From Noviherbaspirillum suwonense (lineage in GTDB: Bacteria; Pseudomonadota; Gammaproteobacteria; Burkholderiales; Burkholderiaceae_D): 64,000 nucleotides of DNA. Positions 55,054 to 62,379 of this stretch are shown piece by piece (position 1 is the stretch's first letter; each line of letters opens with the position of its first letter). The notes under the pieces are model-generated. The model was not told where the DNA came from. It did not search any database and saw only the letters and a list, made by a program, of their open reading frames with translations. The DNA is taken from contig NZ_FXUL01000002.1 in NCBI RefSeq assembly GCF_900182955.1, positions 186,001 through 250,000 on the forward strand, written 5' to 3'. The position numbers were made by a program, and so were the translations under genes.

Positions 55054-55805
55054 CAGAATCCCAGATCGGCCAGTAAGTCGTCAACGTCGGTCTGCGCCAT
55101 CGCGGAGGCCGGCACGGCCGGGCCGGCCAGCAGGTCCACGACCTTGTCCTTTTCCCGCAGCTTGTGCTGCTGCGGCGCGGTGTCCACCAGAAGCTGCGCG
55201 AGTTCGCGCTCCAGCTTCTGCGTGATATTGACCACTTTCTTGATGATCTGTCCCGTGATGTCCTGGAAATCCTGGGCCATCATGATCTGCATCAGCCGCG
55301 CCTTCTCGGCTTCGCCGGTTTCGACCACCGTAGCGGCGAAGTCGCGCGAGTCGTGCGCCAGCGCCTTGAACTGCTCGACATCCAGCTTGCCGTCGAACAG
55401 CGCATTCCAGCGGCTGTCGACATCCCTGGCCCTGGCGATCAGCTTGTCCTGCACCGGCATCGCCTCGTCGATCGAATTGAGCACCTTGTTGGCGGCCTGT
55501 TCGGTCAGCGTCGCAATGTATTCCAGCCGGTCGGTCGCATCGGTGACTTCGGTGGCGATGTCCGACAGGCTGCGGTCGTAGCCGAGTTCGCGCAGCGAGT
55601 CGTGCAGCTGGCGAACGATATGACCGAGACGGTCGAACAGCTGGGATTGGGGTTCCTGGCCATCCTGCCCGGCGTCCGCGGCGGCGGGAGCAGCCGCAGT
55701 GGCGGCGGGCGCGGCGGCGACAGGCGCCGCCGGCGCGGCTACGGCCGCATGCTGCGCTGCGACTTCATCAAACAGCGCGTCCAGGTCTTCGGTCAGATCG
55801 TTCAT
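55053..55805 (-). CDS. cheZ: CheZ, CheY-P phosphatase
   Basis: 250 residues. The long helical hairpin contains the catalytic Q/D segment MMAQDFQDITGQIIKKVVN, in which the Gln inserts into the CheY site. The C-terminal CheY-binding peptide QTDVDDLLADLGF is intact after a flexible linker. An extra Ala/Pro-rich stretch (~20-48) lies near the N-terminus. CheZ removes phosphate from CheY-P in chemotaxis. Its normal partner cheY is missing here; it is first in a cheZ-cheA-hpt operon. A possible sigma-28-like promoter is at 55936-55962. Confidence 0.9.
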   Translation of the reverse strand: MNDLTEDLDALFDEVAAQHAAVAAPAAPVAAAPAATAAAPAAADAGQDGQEPQSQLFDRLGHIVRQLHDSLRELGYDRSLSDIATEVTDATDRLEYIATLTEQAANKVLNSIDEAMPVQDKLIARARDVDSRWNALFDGKLDVEQFKALAHDSRDFAATVVETGEAEKARLMQIMMAQDFQDITGQIIKKVVNITQKLERELAQLLVDTAPQQHKLREKDKVVDLLAGPAVPASAMAQTDVDDLLADLGF

Positions 55806-55935
55806 TTGCGTGGTTTTCCTTGGCTATCCATCGGTGCATCCCGTCGAGGCGGCTGCGCTGCGCGCCCGGTTGCCTGTTTCAGCATCGACGGGCGCGACCG
55901 GCGCAGGTCCGACCCATGGGGCCGGTTCTCTACGG

Positions 55936-55962
55936 TTTACGGCATGATGGCAAAAATATTGA
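55936..55962 (-). promoter_or_regulatory. Candidate sigma-28 (FliA) promoter for cheZ-cheA-hpt
   Basis: On the minus strand TCAATATT, an 11-base spacer and GCCGTAAA resemble the FliA consensus TAAAGTTT-N11-GCCGATAA, with exact spacing, 5/8 and 6/8 matches. It ends about 130 bases upstream of the cheZ start. The match is imperfect. Confidence 0.3.
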
Positions 55963-55970
55963 GGCGATGC

Positions 55971-56005
55971 CTGCAAGAAATAATTATAAGCATTATTTCC
56001 TGCAG
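55971..56005. repeat. 35-base near-perfect inverted repeat
   Basis: GAAATAAT-N7-ATTATTTC is extended outward by CTGCA/TGCAG, giving about 13 base pairs per side with one mismatch. It lies between the iron permease 3' end and the cheZ promoter region. It may terminate the permease transcript (no T-run) or be an operator. Confidence 0.5.
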
Positions 56006-56068
56006 TAAATGTCTCAAATGCGCCGCAAAGGAAGGTTTATTGCAATCCCGGACGCCGCGGGCGCCGGT

Positions 56069-58006
56069 TCAGGCGGCCCGCAGCGACCGCGACGACCGCG
56101 CATTGAACAGCACGGCGACGACGATGACGGCGATCACGGCCAGCTGCGCAAGCATGGTCTGCATCGACGGATGGATACCCAGCAGGTCCAGGCTCGGGCC
56201 GGCGATCGGCGTGATGCCCAGCACGCCGGCTTCCTGCAGCGCCGCCACGCCCTTGCCGACCATGACTACCGCCAGCACCGCCACCAGCGCCGAGCTGATC
56301 GCGAAGAAGCGCCCGACCGGCAGCCTGGTCGACGTGCGCAGCATGATCCAGCCGACCGCCGCCAGCAGCACCACGCCCAGGCCGAGGCCGGCCAGCAGGT
56401 AGGCGCCGGTGCCCTCGGTCCAGAGCGCCGCATAGAACAGCACGGTCTCGAAGACCTCGCGATAGACCGTGACGAAGGCCAGCACGAACAGCATGATGGC
56501 CGATTGCCGGCCAAGGGCCGCGGACAGCTTGTCGCGGATATACGCCTGCCAGCGGCCGGCCATGCTCTTCTGGTGCATCCAGATGCCGACGCTCAGCAGG
56601 ATGGCCGCCGCGAACAGCGACGAATAGCCCTCCGTCAGCTCCCGGCTGGCGCCGCTGATCTCGACCATGTAGGTGGCGGCGAACCAGGTCAGGCCGCCGG
56701 CGGCCAGCGCGGAAATCCAGCCTGCATGCACCACCGGCAGCACGTCCTGCCGGCCGGCCTTTTTCAGGAACGCAACCATCGCGATCACCACCAGCAGCGC
56801 TTCGGCGCCTTCCCGCAGCAGGATGGTCAGCGCCCCGACGAATACGCCCATCGGGTCGTTGCCGGCCTGGCTGAGCGCATCCTGCGCGCGCACCAGCGAC
56901 GCCTGCAGCGACTGTTCGACGGCCCGCGCCTGCGCGACGTCGCCGGCGGCGACGGCGGCCCGGTACAGTCCCATGTCCTTCTCGACCGCCTTGAACAGCG
57001 CGCCGTCGCGCACCGCCAGCGCCGGTTCGACCGGCTCGAAGCCGTCCAGGTAGGCCGACAGCGCCAGCCGCGACGCATTCGCGCGGTCGCCCTTGTCGAG
57101 CGCCGCCAGGCTTTCGCGCAGCCGCGCCGACGACAGCGCGAGGCCGCCGCCGTTCGACTGGGCCAGCGACGCCGGGTTGCTGCGCAGGTAGGCCAGCACC
57201 TCGGCTGCCTGCTGCGGCGGGATCGATGCGGAAAGCGTGGCTTCGGACGCCTGCGTCATCGCCGCCAGCGATGGCAGCGCGGCGCGCACCGCCGCGTCGG
57301 ATTTCCATAGCGCGGCGCCGGCCTGGCGTTCCTGCTCCCCGAACGCCAGCGTCGATACGAAGAATGCCAGCGCCCAGCGGTCGTCCTCGCTCAGCGCGGG
57401 GAATGCCGGCATCGACGTGCCGGACACGCCGCGGGTGATGGTCTGGTGCAGGGAGAACAGGCTGCGTTCGCGCGCCCGCTCGCGGTTCGAGAAAGCCACC
57501 GGCGGCGGCGTTAGCTGGGACGCCAGCGGACCGTCGCCCCGGCCCTCGGCGCCATGGCATGACGCGCATTGCGCCTGGTAGAGCGCAAGGCCGCGCTCCA
57601 GGCTGGGCGCGCCGGACGGCGCAACCGGCACCGGATAGGCCGCCAGCAAGGCCGCGGCCAGGCGCCGCGCCTGGCCACCGACGTCGGCAGCCGCGGCCTT
57701 CGCGGCGATCGCGGCCTGCAGGCTGGCCGCCTGCGCCAGCAACGCGGTCCGTTCCGGCTTGTCCGGCAGGCCCGCCAGCTGCGTGGCGGCCGTCTGCGCA
57801 AACTCCTGCATTTCGGCGTATTCGCCGGCGGCGACGACCTTGCCATTGTCCACCGCGCCTGCATAGTCGACGGCCAGGTAGTCGAGCAGTTGCCAGATTT
57901 GCCTGGCGCTGTCTTCGGTGGTGGAGCCGGCCGCCTGCGCGACGCTGCCGCATAACGCGGCCGCGAGGAACAAGGCGGCAATAAGGAACCGGCGCAATGA
58001 TGTCAT
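56069..58006 (-). CDS. FTR1-family iron permease fused to a cytochrome c domain
   Basis: 645 residues. Signal peptide MTSLRRFLIAALFLAAALCG ends near AQA. A periplasmic region (~25-330) contains a cytochrome c domain with CASCHG and a distal Met candidate in SGTSMPAFP. The C-terminal FTR1 membrane domain has seven or so helices with the two iron-binding R-E-x-x-E motifs: LLREGAEALLV and VYREVFETVLF. Fe(II) is probably oxidised and moved inward; the cytochrome could accept the electron, replacing the multicopper oxidase of yeast Fet3/Ftr1 (inference from domain fusion). The ATG at 58006 begins the signal peptide. A Fur box lies about 100 bases upstream. Confidence 0.9.
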   Translation of the reverse strand: MTSLRRFLIAALFLAAALCGSVAQAAGSTTEDSARQIWQLLDYLAVDYAGAVDNGKVVAAGEYAEMQEFAQTAATQLAGLPDKPERTALLAQAASLQAAIAAKAAAADVGGQARRLAAALLAAYPVPVAPSGAPSLERGLALYQAQCASCHGAEGRGDGPLASQLTPPPVAFSNRERARERSLFSLHQTITRGVSGTSMPAFPALSEDDRWALAFFVSTLAFGEQERQAGAALWKSDAAVRAALPSLAAMTQASEATLSASIPPQQAAEVLAYLRSNPASLAQSNGGGLALSSARLRESLAALDKGDRANASRLALSAYLDGFEPVEPALAVRDGALFKAVEKDMGLYRAAVAAGDVAQARAVEQSLQASLVRAQDALSQAGNDPMGVFVGALTILLREGAEALLVVIAMVAFLKKAGRQDVLPVVHAGWISALAAGGLTWFAATYMVEISGASRELTEGYSSLFAAAILLSVGIWMHQKSMAGRWQAYIRDKLSAALGRQSAIMLFVLAFVTVYREVFETVLFYAALWTEGTGAYLLAGLGLGVVLLAAVGWIMLRTSTRLPVGRFFAISSALVAVLAVVMVGKGVAALQEAGVLGITPIAGPSLDLLGIHPSMQTMLAQLAVIAVIVVAVLFNARSSRSLRAA

Positions 58007-58104
58007 GGAATGGTCCAGGTAGGGCCGGCCTGCGCGACGAATCCGGTACGGAGAAGAATGCGCTGCAGTTCCGGCGGCTCGCATCCGGGCATGGCCTTAA
58101 TGCG

Positions 58105-58123
58105 AATGAGAATAGTTATCATT
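58105..58123. promoter_or_regulatory. Fur box
   Basis: AATGAGAATAGTTATCATT contains TGAGAAT-A-GTTATCA, matching the 7-1-7 Fur consensus TGATAAT-N-ATTATCA at 12 of 14 positions. It lies between the divergent iron permease (start 58006) and cytochrome c gene (start 58276) and predicts repression of one or both by Fe-Fur. Confidence 0.75.
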
Positions 58124-58275
58124 GTAGGCGATAGCCTTTCGCCGGGCAATACAAAAACTGTTCGGATGCCGAATGACGCCGGCGTGGTTTCTGACCTTCC
58201 TCAAGGCAGGCGGCGCACGGGCGCTATTTCATCAAGCAGCGACGAACCCGTCACGATCCCGTTCATGGAGGCTGC

Positions 58276-58788
58276 ATGCACCGTTCCACTTCCCGCGCCG
58301 CGCTGCTCTCGAGTGCGCTGGCTGCGCTGCTCAGCTGTTGTCCCGTCATCGCATCCGCCGCCGAGCAGGCAGCAAGGCCCGTTCCCGCCGCCGGCGGAAA
58401 GGCGATCGAGCGCGGACGCTACCTGGTCCGCATTGCCGGCTGCAACGACTGCCATACGCCGGCTTACGCGGAACGCGGCGGCGCCGTTCCCGAGAAGGAA
58501 TGGCTGACCGGCAGCCCGGTCGGTTTCCGCGGTCCGTGGGGCACGACCTATGCGGCCAACCTGCGGCTGACGATGGCGGCGTTGAGCGAGGACGACTGGG
58601 TCAGGGCCGCGCACGGCAAGCAGTACCGGCCGCCCATGCCCTGGTTCGCGCTGCGCGACATGCAGGCCGCCGACCTGCGGGCCATTTACCGCTTCATCCG
58701 CCACCTCGGCCCGGCGGGCGAACCGGCGCCGGCATTCGTCGGGCCGGGCGGGACGCCGGGCGGACCGGTGGTGCAGTTTCCCGGCTGA
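58276..58788 (+). CDS. Periplasmic monohaem cytochrome c
   Basis: 170 residues. A signal peptide (MHRSTSRAALLSSALAALLS, cleavage near ASAA) precedes a single haem site CNDCH in YLVRIAGCNDCHTPAYAERG. The distal Met is probably in RPPMPWFALRDM. The overall form (GRYLVRIAGCNDCHT, GPWGTTYAANLR, DLRAIYRFIRHLGPAGEPAP) resembles small cytochrome subunits of alcohol/aldehyde dehydrogenases. GGAGG lies 6 bases before the ATG. It faces the FTR1 permease across the Fur box, so it may be an electron carrier for iron uptake (inference). Confidence 0.87.
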   Translation: MHRSTSRAALLSSALAALLSCCPVIASAAEQAARPVPAAGGKAIERGRYLVRIAGCNDCHTPAYAERGGAVPEKEWLTGSPVGFRGPWGTTYAANLRLTMAALSEDDWVRAAHGKQYRPPMPWFALRDMQAADLRAIYRFIRHLGPAGEPAPAFVGPGGTPGGPVVQFPG

Positions 58789-59118
58789 CGCTGGCAGCGG
58801 CCGGCAGGCTTGTCAAGCGGCCGCGGCGGCGACATTTGCCTGTCTACCGCCCAGGCGCGCAAGCCTGTTTATTACCGTTAATTTAATAGCGTCAGTTTTT
58901 ACCTTTTTAGTTTTAATTTCGAGTTGTCGATTAATTAATTATGCAATAAGATTTATCCAATTTGCCTTACCTTCCCTGGAAATGCCGCGACTGCCCGTCC
59001 TGTCTGAGTTTTTCGCTCGGCCGTCTGTTTGAACAACCGGCAGGAAAAACAAAAACAGCCAGGTTTTTGTTACAAAGCAGCGCGTCTGCCAAGCCAGGCA
59101 GGCATTACCGGAAAGACC
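58789..59118. other. AT-rich promoter region
   Basis: 330 bases between the cytochrome c stop and the start of the GGDEF-EAL gene. Bases 58860-58950 are conspicuously AT-rich (TTTTTAC, TTAATTAATTA), suitable for promoter melting or H-NS/MvaT-type binding. No gene is seen. The frame of the GGDEF-EAL gene stays open back to 59029, but those codons are not protein-like. Confidence 0.5.
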
Positions 59119-61848
59119 ATGGGCCCACCGATGACTGCAGCACCCGAGGAGCCGTACCGCAAGGCGATGGCAGAGAACCTCGCGTTCGCGCTTCTGAACG
59201 GGAGCGACGAAGTGCAGTTCGTTTCCCCCCGGGCGCTGCCGTACTTCAACCGGCGGGACATCGCGACGCGGCCGTTTGCGCTGGCGTCGGTCGCGCTGGC
59301 CCCGCAGGCCGAACTCCTGGCGACGCTGATCCGCGCCCGGCGCACCGGGCTGATCGCCCATTCCCAGGCGCTGCAGCTGCGGCGCGGCGACATCGCCGAC
59401 GAGATCCGGGTAAGCGCCCAGGCGATCAGCGACGCCGACCTCGATCCGGGCGCGGTGATCCTTATTTTCGAACCGCTGGAAGCCGGCGACGTTGGCGGAT
59501 GCGTCGCCGCCGACCCGCTGTCCAGCCAGAGCATCATTTCCGACCTGTATGCCGAACTGATGCTGTCGCGGGACGAGTTCCACAGGCTGACGATCGAGCA
59601 CGAGGAAACCGTCAGCAATATGGCGACGCTGAACGAGGAGCTTTATTCGATCAACGAGGAGCTGCGCAGTGCGTCGACCGAACTGGAGGCGAACCGGGAC
59701 ACGCTGGAAGCCGGCAATGCGGCGCTGACCGAAATGGTCAACCGGGTCACGAAGTCGAACAACGACCTGGAGAATTTCGTCGGCGCGACCGAGCTGGCGC
59801 TGATCTTCGTCGACGCGAACCTGCGCATCAGCCGCTACACCAGCCCGGCCACGACGGTCTTCAAGTTGTTGCCGAAGGACGTTGGCCGGCCGCTGCTCGA
59901 CATTGCGCACAAGCTGGAATACCGCAGCCTCGGCCCGGACCTGGAAGCCGCGCTGCAGCAGCACAAGGTCGACCGCGAAGTCCGCAGCAATTCCGGCAAA
60001 TGGTACAGCCTGCGCATCGTCCCCTACCTGTCGCCCGACAACCAGGCGACCGGCGCCGTGATCACGCTGATCGACATCTCGATGCGCAAGGAAGCCGAGG
60101 AAAACCTGCGCACCGGCGAACAGCGCTGGCGGATGGCGCTGGAAGCGGCCGGCGACGGCATCTGGGACTGGAACGTCGTGTCGAACAAGTCGCTGCTGTC
60201 GCCGGCCTGGCGCCGCATCCTGGGTTACGACAGCGATGAACTCAGCAGCGGCACGCCGGGCGAATGGGAGGCGCTGATCCACCCGGAAGACCAGCCGGGC
60301 GTGCTGGAAAACATCCGCGCCTGCGCCAAGGGCGAGCCGGGCTGGTTCTCCCATGAATACCGGATCAGGTGCAAGGACGGCCACTGGAAATGGGTGCTGA
60401 GCCGCGGCGCGGTGGTCGAGCGCGACCATCGCGGCCAGGCGACGCGGGTCATCGGCACGCTGAGCGACATCTCGCAGAAAAAGGTGGCGGAACACGAGAT
60501 CTGGTACCGGGCGAATTACGACCACCTGACCGCGCTGCCCAACCGCAGCTTCTTCCTCGACCGGCTCGAATACGAGGTCGTGCAGGCCAGGCGCGCGGGT
60601 ACGCCGTTTGCGCTGATGTTCATCGACCTCGACCGTTTCAAGGAAGTCAACGACCTGCACGGCCATAGCGCCGGCGACCTGCTGCTGCGCATCGTCGCCG
60701 ACGAGCTGCGGGGATCGGTGCGCGAGTCCGACACGGTGGCGCGGCTGGGAGGCGACGAATTCACCGTCATCCTGCCGGCGCTCGCCAACCCGCTGCAGCT
60801 CGAACTGATCGCCGCGCAGATCCTGCGCAAGCTGTCGGACCCGATCCAGCTCGCGGGCAACGTCGTGCATATCTCGGCCAGCATCGGCGTCACCTGCTTC
60901 CCGCGCGACGCCGACAACAGCGGCGACCTGGTCCGCAATGCCGACCAGGCGATGTACGTGGCGAAGAACGCCGGGCGCAACTGCTGCCGCTTCTTTTCGC
61001 AGGACATGCAGGACAAGGCGATCGCGCGGATCAGCATCACCAACGACCTGCATGACGCGATCGACGGCCAGCTGAAGCTGTATTTCCAGCCCATCATCGA
61101 CATGGTTACCGGCGAGATCGTCAAGGCCGAGGCGCTGCTGCGCTGGAGCCATCCGACGCGCGGGCTGATACAGCCGGACAAGTTCATCCACCTGGCCGAG
61201 GAAGCCGGCCTGATCGGCCGCATCGGCGACTGGGTGTTCACCCAGGCCGCCGCAGCCGCGCTGCGCCTGGGCAATGTGCTGGGCATGCCATTCCAGGTCA
61301 GCATCAACAAGTCGCCGCTGGAACTGTCGTCGCCGGACAGCCTGCCCGAACTGGACTGGCTGGCCTTCCTCGAACGCCTGGGGCTGGACACCAGCAGCAT
61401 CGTCATCGAGATCACCGAGGGACTGCTGCTGCAGGCCACGCCGACGGTCAACGAGCGCATCTCCCTGCTCCGGCGCGCCGGCATCCAGTTCGCGCTGGAC
61501 GATTTCGGCACCGGCTATTCGTCGATGTCCTACCTGACCAACTACAACGTCGACTTCCTGAAGATCGACCAGTCCTTCGTCAACTGCGGCCGGGACAACA
61601 CGGCCGGCAAGGCGATCGCCGAAACCATGATCATCCTGGCCCACAAGCTGGGACTGAAGGTCGTCGCCGAGGGCGTCGAACTGGCCGAGCAGCATGACTG
61701 GCTGCGCGCGGCCGGCTGCGACTTCAGCCAGGGCTTCCTGTACGCGTATCCGCTCGAGCTGGATGCGTTCGAGGACCTGCTGCGGCAACGCAGGCTGCGC
61801 ACCCTGGCAGCCGTCGTGCAGCCGAAATCGATCGGGCGCCATGCCTAA
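59119..61848 (+). CDS. PAS-PAS-GGDEF-EAL protein with CheB/CheR-fusion-like N-terminus
   Basis: 909 residues, soluble. Residues ~15-100 and the coiled coil (TLNEELYSINEELRSASTEL; EANRDTLEAGNAALTEM) resemble the linker of CheB-CheR fusion proteins. A CheR-type PAS follows (SNNDLENFVGATELALIFVD; YTSPATTVFKLLPKDVGRPL). A second PAS with PAC (~330-460) precedes GGDEF (544-548; I-site RESD 535-538) and EAL (EAL 671-673; EITEG, DDFGTGYSS, KIDQSF, VVAEGVE). Both catalytic domains look intact, so it may make and degrade c-di-GMP. ATG 59119 with GGAAAG 4-5 bases upstream is chosen. The methyltransferase and methylesterase domains themselves are absent. Confidence 0.9.
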   Translation: MGPPMTAAPEEPYRKAMAENLAFALLNGSDEVQFVSPRALPYFNRRDIATRPFALASVALAPQAELLATLIRARRTGLIAHSQALQLRRGDIADEIRVSAQAISDADLDPGAVILIFEPLEAGDVGGCVAADPLSSQSIISDLYAELMLSRDEFHRLTIEHEETVSNMATLNEELYSINEELRSASTELEANRDTLEAGNAALTEMVNRVTKSNNDLENFVGATELALIFVDANLRISRYTSPATTVFKLLPKDVGRPLLDIAHKLEYRSLGPDLEAALQQHKVDREVRSNSGKWYSLRIVPYLSPDNQATGAVITLIDISMRKEAEENLRTGEQRWRMALEAAGDGIWDWNVVSNKSLLSPAWRRILGYDSDELSSGTPGEWEALIHPEDQPGVLENIRACAKGEPGWFSHEYRIRCKDGHWKWVLSRGAVVERDHRGQATRVIGTLSDISQKKVAEHEIWYRANYDHLTALPNRSFFLDRLEYEVVQARRAGTPFALMFIDLDRFKEVNDLHGHSAGDLLLRIVADELRGSVRESDTVARLGGDEFTVILPALANPLQLELIAAQILRKLSDPIQLAGNVVHISASIGVTCFPRDADNSGDLVRNADQAMYVAKNAGRNCCRFFSQDMQDKAIARISITNDLHDAIDGQLKLYFQPIIDMVTGEIVKAEALLRWSHPTRGLIQPDKFIHLAEEAGLIGRIGDWVFTQAAAAALRLGNVLGMPFQVSINKSPLELSSPDSLPELDWLAFLERLGLDTSSIVIEITEGLLLQATPTVNERISLLRRAGIQFALDDFGTGYSSMSYLTNYNVDFLKIDQSFVNCGRDNTAGKAIAETMIILAHKLGLKVVAEGVELAEQHDWLRAAGCDFSQGFLYAYPLELDAFEDLLRQRRLRTLAAVVQPKSIGRHA

Positions 61849-62379
61849 GTCCCTAACGCCGTCTTGAGCGGCGGCGCCGGCCGTGGCGCTTCGCCCCGCC
61901 TTCATCCGCCCCATCCCGCCGATCGTCCACGCCCTGGACCAATCCCGTTTCACAAGCGCCACCCAAATCCGTGGGCGTAAAAAGCGCAGCGCATTACACC
62001 ACCGGCCAATCAACCACCATCGCCTGTTCGCGACGAATGGCGTAATGCGCTTGCGCTTGTTGCACCCTACAAGTTGCGGTGACGAATCGGAAGCATCGAT
62101 CTCGCCCGGTTCACCGCGAACTGGAAATGGCATTACTCCTTCCGGCTGCCCCTGATGGCAATACAAGCCCACGTGCCGAATTGCCGCCCTTGATCTCTCC
62201 CGCACGATCGTTGTGCGTACCATCCTAAAAACCGCCTGATTGATCGCAATCGTCCCCGGCTACCGCATTTCTTTACGCCGCTGCAAGTCTGTTGCTAGGA
62301 TCGACCTGGCGATCAGACCTAAAACAAGATTTCGCAGAGCGAAACATACGTTCCATCACCGTGAACTCAGGAGACATCA
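61849..62379. other. Intergenic region with dispersed repeat
   Basis: 531 bases between the GGDEF-EAL gene and the esterase. It holds two pieces of the dispersed GTGTAATGCGC repeat (61981-62000 and 62040-62072) and the esterase promoter. No supportable gene. Confidence 0.6.
61981..62072. repeat. Copies of the dispersed GTGTAATGCGC repeat
   Basis: GCGCAGCGCATTACACC (61984 on) and GCGTAATGCGCTTGCGCTTG-TTGCACCCTAC (62040-62072) match the unit at 35882-35917, the second in reverse orientation with few differences. The paired, opposed pieces could form a larger stem. Likely a REP-like or MITE-like chromosomal repeat. Confidence 0.65.

Noticed and set aside
55977-55999. ATTATTTC inverted repeat as a Fur box
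   Set aside because: Spacing and core do not fit the 7-1-7 Fur pattern, and it lies at the 3' end of the iron gene.
58939-62223. 1094-codon minus-strand frame over the GGDEF-EAL gene
   Set aside because: Low-complexity shadow translation; the plus strand holds an intact PAS-GGDEF-EAL protein.
62239-62252. TTGATCGCAATCGT as an FNR site upstream of the esterase
   Set aside because: Only 8 of 10 consensus positions match and no functional link to oxygen.
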